DNA of 64,000 nt from Streptomyces antibioticus (GCF_001514065.1 NZ_KQ948423.1:767717-831716); one strand, 5' to 3'. Shown: positions 34,853-44,382, counted from the first letter of the stretch. The notes: generated by a model from the letters alone, not told the origin. Made by a program: numbers and translations.

Positions 34853-36372
34853 GCAACGCGGACGAGTTGCTGCGCATCGAGGGCATCAGGAAGTCCTTCC
34901 CGGGCGTGGTCGCGCTGGACGGCGTCGACTTCGACCTGCGCCGCGGCGAGGTGCACGTCCTCCTCGGTGAGAACGGCGCGGGCAAGAGCACGCTCATCAA
35001 GATGCTCTCCGGCGCCTACACGCCCGACGGGGGCCGCATCCTGGCCGGCGGCGAGGAGGTGCGCATCCACGGCGCCCAGGACTCCGAGCGCCTCGGGATC
35101 GCCACGATCTACCAGGAGTTCAACCTCGTCCCCGATCTGACGGTCGCCGAGAACATCTTCCTGGGCCGCCAGCCGCGCCGCCTCGGCATGATCGACCGGA
35201 AGCGGATGGAGGCCGACGCCTCCGTGCTGCTGGAGCGGGTCGGTGTGAACGTCTCGCCCCGCGCGCGGGTGCGTGAACTCGGCATCGCCCGCCTCCAGAT
35301 GGTCGAGATCGCCAAGGCGCTCAGCCTGAACGCGCGCGTGCTGATCATGGACGAGCCGACCGCCGTGCTCACCTCCGAGGAGGTGGAGAAGCTCTTCGCG
35401 ATCGTGCGCAAGCTCCGCGAGGACGGCGTCGGGATCGTCTTCATCACGCATCACCTGGAGGAGATCGCGGCCCTGGGCGACCGGGTCACCGTCATCCGGG
35501 ACGGCAGGTCCGTCGGACAGGTCCCCGCCTCCACCCCCGAGGACGAGCTCGTACGGCTCATGGTCGGGCGGTCCATCGAGCAGCAGTACCCGCGCGAACA
35601 GCCCGAGAAGGGCGCCGCGTTGCTGACCGTCGAGGGGCTCACCCGGGACGGTGTCTTCCACGACGTGTCCTTCGAGGTGCACGCCGGTGAGGTCGTCGGC
35701 ATCGCGGGGCTGGTCGGCGCCGGGCGTACCGAGGTCGTGCGCGCGGTGTTCGGCGCCGACCCGTACGACAAGGGCGCGGTCAAGGTCGCCGGAGCCGCTC
35801 TGCGGCGGCACGACGTCAACGCGGCCATGGCGGCGGGCATCGGGCTCATCCCCGAGGACCGCAAGGGCCAGGGCCTGGTCCTTGACGCGTCCGTCGAGGA
35901 GAACCTCGGTCTGGTGACGCTGCGTTCGGCCACGCGCGCGGGGCTCGTCGACCTCAAGGGGCAGCGGGAGGCCGCCGCCCGGATCGCCGGGCAGCTGGGC
36001 GTGCGGATGGCCGGACTCGGCCAGCACGTACGGACGTTGTCCGGCGGCAACCAGCAGAAGGTCGTCATCGGCAAGTGGCTGCTCGCCGACACCAAGGTGC
36101 TGATCCTCGACGAGCCGACGCGTGGCATCGACGTCGGCGCGAAGGTCGAGATCTACCAGCTGATCAATGAGCTGACCGCCCAGGGTGCGGCCGTGCTCAT
36201 GATCTCCAGCGATCTGCCCGAGGTCCTCGGCATGAGCGACCGGGTCCTGGTCATGGCCCAGGGCCGGATCGCCGGTGAACTCCCGGCCGCGGAAGCCACC
36301 CAGGACGCCGTGATGGCGCTCGCCGTCAGCAACCCCACCACGCTTGAGAAGGAGGCCCCCCGTGGCCACTGA
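34849..36372 (+). CDS. rbsA: Ribose ABC transporter ATP-binding protein (double ATPase)
   Basis: 507 residues, GTG start within the rbsR stop. Two ATPase cassettes: the first has Walker A GENGAGKSTLIKML near residue 41 and Walker B LIMDEPTAVL; the second has degenerate Walker A (GLVGAGRTEVVRAV), signature LSGGNQQKVV and Walker B LILDEPTRGID. This tandem form is the CUT2 sugar class (RbsA/MglA). It drives import with the fused permease downstream, whose GTG overlaps the rbsA end by 11 bp. Confidence 0.93.
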   Translation: MSNADELLRIEGIRKSFPGVVALDGVDFDLRRGEVHVLLGENGAGKSTLIKMLSGAYTPDGGRILAGGEEVRIHGAQDSERLGIATIYQEFNLVPDLTVAENIFLGRQPRRLGMIDRKRMEADASVLLERVGVNVSPRARVRELGIARLQMVEIAKALSLNARVLIMDEPTAVLTSEEVEKLFAIVRKLREDGVGIVFITHHLEEIAALGDRVTVIRDGRSVGQVPASTPEDELVRLMVGRSIEQQYPREQPEKGAALLTVEGLTRDGVFHDVSFEVHAGEVVGIAGLVGAGRTEVVRAVFGADPYDKGAVKVAGAALRRHDVNAAMAAGIGLIPEDRKGQGLVLDASVEENLGLVTLRSATRAGLVDLKGQREAAARIAGQLGVRMAGLGQHVRTLSGGNQQKVVIGKWLLADTKVLILDEPTRGIDVGAKVEIYQLINELTAQGAAVLMISSDLPEVLGMSDRVLVMAQGRIAGELPAAEATQDAVMALAVSNPTTLEKEAPRGH

Positions 36373-38299
36373 CACGCTCAAGAGCACGACGGGCGCCTCA
36401 GGGCTGCGCCGGCTGCTCCTCGACAACGGCGCGCTGACCGCGCTGATCGTCCTCGTCATCGCGATGTCGGCGCTGTCCGGCGACTTCCTGACGACGGACA
36501 ACCTCCTCAACGTCGGCGTCCAGGCGGCCGTGACCGCCATCCTCGCCTTCGGCGTGACCTTCGTGATCGTCTCGGCGGGCATCGACCTGTCGGTCGGCTC
36601 GGTCGCCGCCCTCTCTGCCACCGTCCTCGCCTGGAGCGCCACGTCGGAGGGCATGCCGGTCGTCCTGGCCGTGCTGCTCGCGATCGCGACCGGCATAGCG
36701 TGCGGCCTGGTCAACGGCTTCCTGATCTCGTACGGCAAACTGCCGCCGTTCATCGCGACGCTGGCCATGCTGTCGGTGGCGCGCGGTCTGTCGCTGGTGA
36801 TCTCCCAGGGCTCCCCGATCGCGTTCCCGTCCTCGGTCTCGCACCTCGGTGACACGCTCGGCGGCTGGCTGCCGGTGCCCGTGCTGGTGATGGTCGGCAT
36901 GGGTCTGATCACGGCGTTCGTGCTGGGGCGGACCTACATCGGGCGTTCGATGTACGCGATCGGCGGCAACGAGGAGGCGGCCCGTCTCTCCGGTCTCCGG
37001 GTGAAGAAGCAGAAGCTCGCGATCTACGCCTTCTCGGGTCTGTTCGCGGCCGCGGCCGGCATCGTGCTGGCCGCCCGGCTCTCCTCCGCGCAGCCGCAGG
37101 CCGCGCAGGGCTATGAGCTCGACGCGATCGCGGCGGTCGTCATCGGTGGCGCGTCGCTGGCCGGTGGCACCGGCAAGGCGTCGGGCACGCTGATCGGCGC
37201 GCTGATCCTCGCGGTGCTGCGCAACGGCCTCAACCTCCTGTCCGTGTCGGCGTTCTGGCAGCAGGTCGTCATCGGTGTCGTCATCGCCCTTGCGGTGCTG
37301 CTCGACACGGTCCGCCGCAAGGCGGGGGCGACCCCGGTCGCGGCCGGGACGGGCGGCAACAAGGGCAAGCAGGCGGCGACTTATGTGCTCGCGGCCGTGG
37401 TCGCGGCGGCGATCGTCGGCGCCACGTCCCTCCTCCACAGCGGCACATCGGAGGCGAAGAGCCAGAAGATCGGCCTGTCGCTGTCGACCCTCAACAACCC
37501 GTTCTTCGTGCAGATCCGCGCCGGTGCGCAGGCCGAGGCGAAGAAGCTGGGCGTGGACCTGACGGTCACCGACGCGCAGAACGACGCCTCGCAGCAGGCC
37601 AACCAGTTGCAGAACTTCACGAGCGAGGGCCTCGGCACGATCATCGTCAACGCCGTCGACTCCGACGCGGTGACCCCGGCGGCGAAGGGCGTCAACAAGG
37701 CGGGCATCCCACTGGTCGCCGTCGACCGGGCCGTCAACAACGCGGACACCGCCACCCTCGTCGCCTCCGACAACGTGGCGGGCGGCAAGCTCGCCGCCAA
37801 GGACCTCGCCGAGAAGCTGGGCGGCAAGGGGAAGATCGTCGTCCTCCAGGGCCAGGCCGGCACCTCCGCCAGCCGGGAGCGCGGCGCCGGCTTCACCGAG
37901 GGGCTCAAGGCCTACCCGGGCATCGAGGTCGTCGCCAAGCAGCCCGCCGACTGGGACCGCACCAAGGGCCTGGACGTCATGACCAATCTGCTCCAGGCCA
38001 ACCCGGACATCGACGGGGTCTTCGCCGAGAACGACGAGATGGCGCTCGGCGCGATCAAGGCGCTCGGCTCCAAGGCCGGAAAGTCCGTCCAGGTCATCGG
38101 CTTCGACGGAACCGAGGACGGCCTGAACGCCGTCAAGGCAGGCACGCTGTACGCGTCGGTGGCACAGCAGCCGGCGGAACTGGGCAGGATCGCCGTGCAG
38201 AACGCGGTGAAGGCGGCCGAGGGCGACAAGGTCGAGAAGTCGGTGATGGTGCCGGTGAAGGTGGTCACGAAGGAGAACGTGGCCGACTTCGCGGGCTGA
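36362..38299 (+). CDS. rbsC: Ribose ABC permease fused to its substrate-binding protein
   Basis: 645 residues from GTG 36362 with AGGAGG upstream, overlapping rbsA. Residues 1-325 are an RbsC-type permease (GVTFVIVSAGIDLSVGSVAAL; GGASLAGGTGKASGTLIGALI). A further membrane helix at about 338-360 (AATYVLAAVVAAAIVGATSLL) links to residues 365-645, a complete RbsB-like binding protein (KIGLSLSTLNNPFFVQIRAGA, FAENDEMALGAIKALG, QVIGFDGTEDGLNAV). The binding protein has no separate signal peptide and would be tethered outside. It is usually encoded by two genes; the fusion appears genuine since no frameshift is needed. I recall the S. coelicolor orthologue being annotated as bifunctional. Confidence 0.93.
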   Translation: MATDTLKSTTGASGLRRLLLDNGALTALIVLVIAMSALSGDFLTTDNLLNVGVQAAVTAILAFGVTFVIVSAGIDLSVGSVAALSATVLAWSATSEGMPVVLAVLLAIATGIACGLVNGFLISYGKLPPFIATLAMLSVARGLSLVISQGSPIAFPSSVSHLGDTLGGWLPVPVLVMVGMGLITAFVLGRTYIGRSMYAIGGNEEAARLSGLRVKKQKLAIYAFSGLFAAAAGIVLAARLSSAQPQAAQGYELDAIAAVVIGGASLAGGTGKASGTLIGALILAVLRNGLNLLSVSAFWQQVVIGVVIALAVLLDTVRRKAGATPVAAGTGGNKGKQAATYVLAAVVAAAIVGATSLLHSGTSEAKSQKIGLSLSTLNNPFFVQIRAGAQAEAKKLGVDLTVTDAQNDASQQANQLQNFTSEGLGTIIVNAVDSDAVTPAAKGVNKAGIPLVAVDRAVNNADTATLVASDNVAGGKLAAKDLAEKLGGKGKIVVLQGQAGTSASRERGAGFTEGLKAYPGIEVVAKQPADWDRTKGLDVMTNLLQANPDIDGVFAENDEMALGAIKALGSKAGKSVQVIGFDGTEDGLNAVKAGTLYASVAQQPAELGRIAVQNAVKAAEGDKVEKSVMVPVKVVTKENVADFAG

Positions 38300-38305
38300 G
38301 ACGAG

Positions 38306-38340
38306 CGGGTGGGCGGTTCCTTGTACGGGCCGCCCACCCG
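38306..38340 (+). terminator. Intra-operon hairpin between the transporter and rbsK
   Basis: CGGGTGGGCGG (38306-38316) pairs perfectly with CCGCCCACCCG (38330-38340), 7 bp after the stop. With no T-run and rbsK starting 27 bp later, it may partially terminate or stabilise the upstream mRNA. Confidence 0.65.
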
Positions 38341-38366
38341 AAGTCACTTACTAGGGGAGCAACTTC

Positions 38367-39269
38367 ATGTACGACTACGACCTGTTGGTCGTAGGGTCGG
38401 CCAACGCCGACCTGGTGATCGGTGTCGAGCGCCGGCCGGCGGCCGGGGAGACCGTGCTCGGCTCCGACCTGGCCGTCCACCCGGGCGGCAAGGGCGCGAA
38501 CCAGGCCGTCGCGGCCGCCCGGCTGGGCGCGAGCACGGCCCTGCTGGCCCGGGTCGGCGACGACGGGCACGGCCGGCTGCTGCTGGACTCGCTGCGCTCG
38601 GCCGGCGTAGACACGGTGGGCGTGCTGGTCGGCGGGGCGCCGACGGGGGTCGCGCTGATCACGGTGGACCCGTCGGGCGACAACAGCATCGTGGTGTCGC
38701 CGGGGGCGAACGGCCGGCTCACGCCGGAGGACGTACGGGCGGCGGGCAGCCTCTTCCACGCCTCCCGGGTGGTGTCGGCGCAGCTGGAGATCCCGTTGGA
38801 GACGGTGGTGGCGGTGGCGTCGAGCCTGGCGCCGGACAGCCGTTTCGTGCTGAACCCCTCTCCGCCGCGCCCGCTGCCCGCCGTGCTGCTCGCGGCCTGC
38901 GACCCGCTGATCGTCAACGAGCACGAGGCGAAGGTCATCCTGGGCGACTCGGCGATCGGGGACGACCCGGAGGACTGGGCGCGCATCCTGCTGGCGAAGG
39001 GCCCAAGGTCGGTGGTCGTGACCCTGGGCGCGGAGGGCGCGCTGGTGGCGTCCAAGGACGGCGTGAGCCGGGTGGCGTCGGTGAAGGTCGACGCGGTGGA
39101 CACGACGGGTGCGGGCGACGCGTTCACGGCGGCGCTGGCCTACCGGCTGGGCACGGGGGCGTCCCTGGAGGAGGCGGCGGCGTACGCGGCCCGGGTCGGG
39201 GCGGCGGCGGTGACGAAGGAAGGCGCGCAGGTGTCCTTCCCGACCGCCGAGGAGGTCGACGCGCTATGA
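38367..39269 (+). CDS. rbsK: Ribokinase
   Basis: 300 residues, PfkB family. Signature 1 is HPGGKGANQAVAAARLG near residue 38; signature 2 with the catalytic base is DTTGAGDAFTAALAY near residue 243. It phosphorylates ribose at O5. GGGGAG precedes the ATG. Its stop overlaps the rbsD ATG. Confidence 0.93.
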   Translation: MYDYDLLVVGSANADLVIGVERRPAAGETVLGSDLAVHPGGKGANQAVAAARLGASTALLARVGDDGHGRLLLDSLRSAGVDTVGVLVGGAPTGVALITVDPSGDNSIVVSPGANGRLTPEDVRAAGSLFHASRVVSAQLEIPLETVVAVASSLAPDSRFVLNPSPPRPLPAVLLAACDPLIVNEHEAKVILGDSAIGDDPEDWARILLAKGPRSVVVTLGAEGALVASKDGVSRVASVKVDAVDTTGAGDAFTAALAYRLGTGASLEEAAAYAARVGAAAVTKEGAQVSFPTAEEVDAL

Positions 39270-39655
39270 AGAAGGCGGGAATCCTGAACCGTCATCTGTC
39301 CGGCGCGCTGGCCGAGTTGGGGCACGGTGACGGGGTACTGGTCTGCGACGCAGGCATGCCGATACCCGACGGTCCCCGGGTGGTGGACCTCGCGTTCCGG
39401 GCGGGCGTGCCGTCCTTCGCGGAGGTCCTGGACGGGCTGCTGGCGGAGCTGGTCGTGGAGGGGGCCACGGCGGCGACGGAGGTGCGCGACGCGAATCCGG
39501 CGGCGGCGGAGCTGCTGACCGACTCCCTCACCGGGCTGGAGTTCGTCTCCCATGAACGGCTCAAGGAGCTGTCGGCGGGGGCTCGGCTGGTCGTACGGAC
39601 GGGCGAGGCGCGGCCCTACGCGAATGTGCTGCTGCGTTGTGGGGTCTTCTTCTGA
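39266..39655 (+). CDS. rbsD: D-ribose pyranase
   Basis: 129 residues. MKKAGILNRHLSGALAELGHGD and VCDAGMPIP are the family signature with the catalytic His, and the C-terminal RTGEARPYANVLLRCGV is typical. It interconverts beta-pyranose and beta-furanose ribose so that RbsK can act. The ATG overlaps the rbsK stop (ATGA). A strong terminator follows. Confidence 0.95.
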   Translation: MKKAGILNRHLSGALAELGHGDGVLVCDAGMPIPDGPRVVDLAFRAGVPSFAEVLDGLLAELVVEGATAATEVRDANPAAAELLTDSLTGLEFVSHERLKELSAGARLVVRTGEARPYANVLLRCGVFF

Positions 39656-39671
39656 ATCACCCTGGATGCTT

Positions 39672-39711
39672 CGAGGGGGCCCGGTCCGTCGACCAGGCCC
39701 CCTCGGCTTTT
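39672..39711 (+). terminator. Ribose operon terminator
   Basis: CGAGGGGGCC (39672-39681) pairs perfectly with GGCCCCCTCG (39696-39705), followed by GCTTTT. It lies 17 bp after the rbsD stop. Confidence 0.88.
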
Positions 39712-39722
39712 CCCCCTCCAGA

Positions 39723-40286
39723 TCAGAACCCCCGCGATCCCCCCAGATCCCCTCCCCAGAAGTCCTGATGCCAAGTACGACTCGGCAGGTGGGGGGAGGG
39801 TTGTACGGATTCTCGAGAAATTTTTACCCGGCCGCCCTTGCGGGGCTCAGGCACCGGATGCGGGTCGTCGAGGACCAGGCCCCAGCTGTCGTCGTCCCCG
39901 ATCCGGACCGTGAGTTCCTGGGTGCGGCGGGACTTGGCGAAGTGCAGCAGCACGTCCTGGCGTACGGACCCCTCGTCGAGGAAGTCCGCGGTCACCTTGC
40001 CCTGGGCGTCGGCGCCGTACGCCTTGATCCAGGCGCGGGCCTCCGCGCGTCCGTCGCCGTCCTCGGTGTTCAGGTCGGCCAGTGCGTCGGTGTCCCGGTC
40101 GGCGAGGTGCCAGACGATCTGCTGGACGGTGCCGAGGCTGCCGGTGGAGGGGTAGCCAGTGACCTGGAGGGGGCGGTGGTTGGTGTAGGCGGTCTGGTAC
40201 TCGGTCGGGCCGTTGTCGTCGCCGCATGCGGTCAGCAGGGCGCCGAGGGCGAGGGCCAGGGCGGGCAGGCGAAGCTTGCGGATCAT
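39723..40286 (-). CDS. Secreted lipoprotein adjacent to the amidase-domain protein (possible immunity protein)
   Basis: 187 residues. The signal RLPALALALGALLTAC ends in a lipobox with Cys 21. The middle (about 50-145) looks like a compact NTF2/lipoprotein fold: TVQQIVWHLADRDTDALADL, GKVTADFLDEGSVRQDVLLHF. The last 35 residues are Pro/Trp/Gly-rich and unlike the rest, and may be read-through into non-conserved DNA. GAGGAGCTGA precedes the ATG. It starts 2 bp after the stop of the large secreted protein, so the two are cotranscribed. I do not recognise the family; the immunity role is inference from position and export. Confidence 0.7.
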   Translation of the reverse strand: MIRKLRLPALALALGALLTACGDDNGPTEYQTAYTNHRPLQVTGYPSTGSLGTVQQIVWHLADRDTDALADLNTEDGDGRAEARAWIKAYGADAQGKVTADFLDEGSVRQDVLLHFAKSRRTQELTVRIGDDDSWGLVLDDPHPVPEPRKGGRVKISRESVQPSPHLPSRTWHQDFWGGDLGGSRGF

Positions 40287-40288
40287 TC

Positions 40289-43200
40289 TCAGCTCCTCGA
40301 CTTGGGGCGCAGGATGATCACGCGCTCGATGTAGTTGGACTTGTTCTTGTAGCGGGCGATGGCCGCGCTCAGGGTGGTCTTGCTGACGCCTCCGTGCTGG
40401 CGGAGCTGGAGGTCGCGGCCGGTGTTGCCCACGACGACCGCGGCGTGGTTGTACACCTTCTCCTTCTTCCACTTGAACATGACGATGTCGCCGGGCCGGG
40501 CGTTCTTCTTCGACACCGACGGGGCCTTGCGGTACTTGGTCATGTGGCGGCGGAAGTTCTCGGCGCCGGACCAGGTGTAGCTCTTGTTCTTGATCGTGCC
40601 GAACAGGTAGTACTGCTGCCACCAGGCGCGGTCGTGCTTGCGGCCGCCGGCGCGGGTCTTCATCTTTCCGCCGTAGTAGAGGGCCTTGGACACGAAGTTG
40701 GTGCAGTCCTGGCCGTACTCCCACTCGGTGCCGATGTTCTTCGACGCCCACCGGGCGGTGCCGGAGCCGGAGACCGCGGCGGCGCGCAGGGCGACGGGGG
40801 TCGGGCCCGCGGGCTCGTCGACCGGGAAGCCGTCGGGGCCGAGGGCGATCGGCTCGTCCGGCACCTCGTCGGCGTCCTGGCTCTCGGGCGGGGCGACGTC
40901 CAGGCCGGTCCACGCGGAGGGCGCCTCGGTCAGGACGGTCTCGGCGGCGGGGGCGTCGGTCTCCAGGTGGAGGATCGGGGCGCCGCCGTTGCTGCTGAAG
41001 GTGAAGCGCTGCTCCTGCTCCCCCTCGTCCGGCTCGCTCGTGCCGTCCTGGGTGAGCTGGGCCGACTCCGCGACCGACGCCCTCAGGAAGACGGTGCCGC
41101 CGGCGTCGACGCCGACCAGGACGTCGGAGAGCTTGGCGGTCGCGTCGGTGTACGTACGGCCGTGCTGGGCGAGCAGGGTGCGGGATTCCAGCAGGGCGGG
41201 TGCCTGGGCGTTCAGCAGGTCCGCGAAGGAGGTCCCGCGCGGGCTCGCGGCGAGTGCGGCGGCGGCCGTGGTGTGGCGGCCGGTCAGCAGGCCGGCCCGG
41301 GCGTCCAGGTACTGCTGGACGATCTCCCGGTACGCGGTCGCCCCGCCCGGGACGCCCGCGGTGGTCACCGGCTCGGAGACCGCGGCCGGGCTGGTGCCGT
41401 GGGCGGTCCTGGCCTGGACGGAGACGCGGTAGGCGGTCTTGTCGGCGAGGCCGGTGACGACCGCGCGCGGGGCGGTGGTGGTCGTACGGGCCACCTCGCC
41501 GCCGTTCTCCTTCTGCACGACGACCGTGTACTCCAGGCCGTCGCCCGCCGTGCCGTCGTCCTGCGGCGGGTTCCAGGTGGCCAGCAGTCCGCCGTCACCG
41601 GAGGTGGCCCGGACGTCCTGCGGGCGGCCCGGGGCGGCCGCGGGCACATAGTCGAGGACGAGACGCGGCCGCTGGGCGGCGTCCTTGGCGCGCGCCGAGT
41701 GGTACGCCACGGTCTCCCGCACGCCCTCCGGCAGCCGCAGCGCCAGGCCTTCGCCGGTCTCCTGCTCCAGCCAGGACTGCACGACCGGGGCCAGGTCCTG
41801 GTCGGCCGGGCGGGCGGCGTCGGCGAAGGGCGCCTCGTCGAGGAGGCCCGGGAGGTCGGCGCCGTTCTGCGGGGCGGCCCACGGGTCGAGCAACTCGTAG
41901 ATCTCGACCGGCCGTTCGGTGCCCTGCACGGGCGTGAGTTCAAGGCGGGCCTTAGCGATCCGCGCCCCGGCGGGCACCTTGGCCAGGTCGGGCTTGAGCC
42001 ATACGGCGTGGTCGGCGTCGAGGGTGAGCCGGGAGTCCCGTACGGCGGGGGCGGCCTGGCGGATCGGCGCGGTGGCGTCGGCGAGCGCATCGCCGCTGAG
42101 CGTCAGGGACTTGGTCTCCGGCGCCTTCTGCCCGGGACCGTCGGTCACCGTCAGCTCCTGCTCGTACGACCATGCGGAGCACCCGGCGTCGGTGCAGGCG
42201 CGCATCGCCCACAGGTACGTCGTACCGGAGCGCAGCGCACCCGTGGGGACCTGGGCCGCGGCGCGCAGGCCGCTGTCGACCCACGCGTCGGGGACGCGGA
42301 CGCCGGTGAGGTCCTTGCCGTCCTCGTCGCGCAGGGCGAACTCGGCGCGTACGCGGCCCTGTTCGGGGCTGCTGACGACGCCGGAGAGCAGCGGGGTCAG
42401 GGTGTCGGTGGCGCCCTGCTCCAGGGCCTGCGGCATGTCGGGCAGTCCGCCGGGCCGGCGGCCCGTGGTGACGGTGAAGGTGCTCCACTCCGACCAGGCG
42501 AGGTTGAAGTGGGTGCCGTCGTAGGGGCTGGTGCGGAAGCGGTAGGTCGTACCGTCCTTCAGCAGGCCGTCGGGAAGGGTGACGGCGGCGGGGCGGCCCG
42601 ACTCGACGTACGGGGAGACCAGATGGTCGCCGACGCGCTTGCCGGTGGCCGCCTCGACCACCTCGAAGGTGCCGTTGATGCGGTCGCCGTCCTTGTCGGT
42701 GAAGGTGTCCCGCAGGGTCGGCGTGGTGGTGTTGACCTGCCAGGTGCCGGAGGCGTCCTTCACGTACGGCGGACCGGCCTGCCGGTTGTTGCCGGAGCGC
42801 GGACGGAAGTTGTACGTCACCGTCAGCTTCGGCGGATTGGCGGTCGCGTTGGCCGAGTTGACCCGCTTCCACTGGGCGACGGCCGACTCGTCGGCGGGAC
42901 GCAGGGCCAGGGTGGACTGCGGCGCCTTGGTGGAGGCCCAGCTCTGCGCGAGCGCGGTGACGTCGGCGTTGATCCAGCCGTCATCCCCGCAGGCCGGGTT
43001 GCCCTTGGTCTCGGTGGACGCGGCGTACTTCGTGTATGTCTTGGGGCGACTGGTCCAGCGGCTCGCGGTGGTGGCCGGGTCGGCCGACCACACCTCCCAG
43101 GGCTGCGGCTTGCAGTCGGTGTTGGCCGAGTGGAAGTTCCACAGGCTCAGCTTGGCGCTGCTGACGAGGGCGTCCGCGATGGGCGCGGTGCCCCAGGTGA

Positions 43201-44242
43201 GGTAGGACTGCGCGGTGCGCGGGGTGCCGTTCGCGTTCTTGGTGCCCGGGTTGCCGAAGTCCAGCTCGGTGTCGGTGGACCAGTCCCGGGTCTCGCCCTG
43301 CTGCACGTAGGTGTCGAAGACGTTGCTCAGCGCGGAGGTGGACGGGTCGACCGTGACCGGGTACTTGGTCTCCGGGTCGGCGAGGAATCCGGCGTCCGGC
43401 GTCACGACGAGGTCGAAGGAGTCGTCGCCCGTCGCCACGACCTCCATGTCCACGGGCACCCGCCGGGTGTGCTCGCCGGACCGCTCGTCGACGGTGGCGT
43501 CCCACATCACCGGTGCGGGCATCACGGCACGTTCGTGGCCGGTGCGGGCGTCGGTGAACAGCACGCTGCCGTCGGCCCGTTGCTTCGCGCGGAGCCCTTC
43601 GGCCTTCAGCGGCAGCGTGTAGCGGTAGCCGCCGTCCGCGGGCCGCTTCTTGATCTCGACGTACTGCTCGAACCCGGTCCGGGTCGCCTCCACGATCACA
43701 TCGGCGCCGGGCACGGCCTCGGTGTACTCGGCCCGGTTGCCGTCCAGCCGGGGCCGCGGCAGGCCGCCCTTCCACTGGAGGGTGACCTGCTGGTCGCCCT
43801 CGCCGAGGGTGGCCAGGTCGCGGGGTTTCGCGGTACGGGCCTCGGCGAGCGAGTCGGCGATGTCGCCGCCCTGGCCGGCGAGCGTGAGGCCGCCCGGGTG
43901 GGCCTTGGGCGCCACGGTGCCGTCCGGGCGGGCGGTGAGATCGGTGTCGACCGGGACCCAGCGGCCGTCGCGCTCGAAGCGGATCGGGCCCGCGGTCAGC
44001 TCGGTCGTCAGGGAGCCGTCCCCGTGCACCCAGGTGGTCGAGGTCTCGGTGCGCTCGGACAGCGCCTCCACGCGGGAGCCGGTGCGCCGGGCCGCGGCGA
44101 GGGCCGACGGCACGTCGGGAGCCGTACTCACCTGAGGTATGGAGGTGTCCTGCACTGCGGGCGCCGCGGCGTGCACCGGGCCGGCCGGCAGCAGGACGGA
44201 CAGGAGAACCAGGCCGGTGGTACCGGCCTTCGGTATGCGCAT
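40289..44242 (-). CDS. Large secreted DNRLRE-domain protein with FN3 and C-terminal Amidase_6-like domain
   Basis: 1317 residues. Signal peptide 1-25 (VLLSVLLPAGPVHA). Residues about 90-300 are beta-rich and resemble the N-terminal region of Streptomyces DNRLRE proteins. Residues 309-470 form a DNRLRE domain (FDTYVQQGETRDWSTDTEL); a second, similar module is at about 735-865. Fibronectin-type regions are near 500-700 and 868-965. Residues 1162-1317 resemble the Amidase_6 family: YGQDCTNFVSKALYYGG puts a probable catalytic Cys near 1180 and YNHAAVVVG a His near 1265. Secretion, many adhesive modules and a hydrolase tip suggest a cell-wall amidase or a polymorphic-toxin-like protein. A 190-bp gap with a terminator separates it from the upstream gene. 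Confidence 0.78.
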   Translation of the reverse strand: MRIPKAGTTGLVLLSVLLPAGPVHAAAPAVQDTSIPQVSTAPDVPSALAAARRTGSRVEALSERTETSTTWVHGDGSLTTELTAGPIRFERDGRWVPVDTDLTARPDGTVAPKAHPGGLTLAGQGGDIADSLAEARTAKPRDLATLGEGDQQVTLQWKGGLPRPRLDGNRAEYTEAVPGADVIVEATRTGFEQYVEIKKRPADGGYRYTLPLKAEGLRAKQRADGSVLFTDARTGHERAVMPAPVMWDATVDERSGEHTRRVPVDMEVVATGDDSFDLVVTPDAGFLADPETKYPVTVDPSTSALSNVFDTYVQQGETRDWSTDTELDFGNPGTKNANGTPRTAQSYLTWGTAPIADALVSSAKLSLWNFHSANTDCKPQPWEVWSADPATTASRWTSRPKTYTKYAASTETKGNPACGDDGWINADVTALAQSWASTKAPQSTLALRPADESAVAQWKRVNSANATANPPKLTVTYNFRPRSGNNRQAGPPYVKDASGTWQVNTTTPTLRDTFTDKDGDRINGTFEVVEAATGKRVGDHLVSPYVESGRPAAVTLPDGLLKDGTTYRFRTSPYDGTHFNLAWSEWSTFTVTTGRRPGGLPDMPQALEQGATDTLTPLLSGVVSSPEQGRVRAEFALRDEDGKDLTGVRVPDAWVDSGLRAAAQVPTGALRSGTTYLWAMRACTDAGCSAWSYEQELTVTDGPGQKAPETKSLTLSGDALADATAPIRQAAPAVRDSRLTLDADHAVWLKPDLAKVPAGARIAKARLELTPVQGTERPVEIYELLDPWAAPQNGADLPGLLDEAPFADAARPADQDLAPVVQSWLEQETGEGLALRLPEGVRETVAYHSARAKDAAQRPRLVLDYVPAAAPGRPQDVRATSGDGGLLATWNPPQDDGTAGDGLEYTVVVQKENGGEVARTTTTAPRAVVTGLADKTAYRVSVQARTAHGTSPAAVSEPVTTAGVPGGATAYREIVQQYLDARAGLLTGRHTTAAAALAASPRGTSFADLLNAQAPALLESRTLLAQHGRTYTDATAKLSDVLVGVDAGGTVFLRASVAESAQLTQDGTSEPDEGEQEQRFTFSSNGGAPILHLETDAPAAETVLTEAPSAWTGLDVAPPESQDADEVPDEPIALGPDGFPVDEPAGPTPVALRAAAVSGSGTARWASKNIGTEWEYGQDCTNFVSKALYYGGKMKTRAGGRKHDRAWWQQYYLFGTIKNKSYTWSGAENFRRHMTKYRKAPSVSKKNARPGDIVMFKWKKEKVYNHAAVVVGNTGRDLQLRQHGGVSKTTLSAAIARYKNKSNYIERVIILRPKSRS

Positions 44243-44382
44243 GTTCGGTTGTTGCCTTTGGTCAATGGGCGGTAATGCGACCGCAAAGACTAAGAGGCTC
44301 CCCCGGGGAACACATACCGATCAATGACCTGATTGAGCCGATCTATCCGGATATTGCGTGAGTGACAATGACCATCGGTGAT

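Noticed and set aside
40226..44275. A 1349-codon open frame on the plus strand opposite the large secreted protein
   Set aside because: High GC leaves antisense frames open. Its translation is Gly/Arg/Val-rich without domains, while the minus-strand frame has a signal peptide and recognisable modules.
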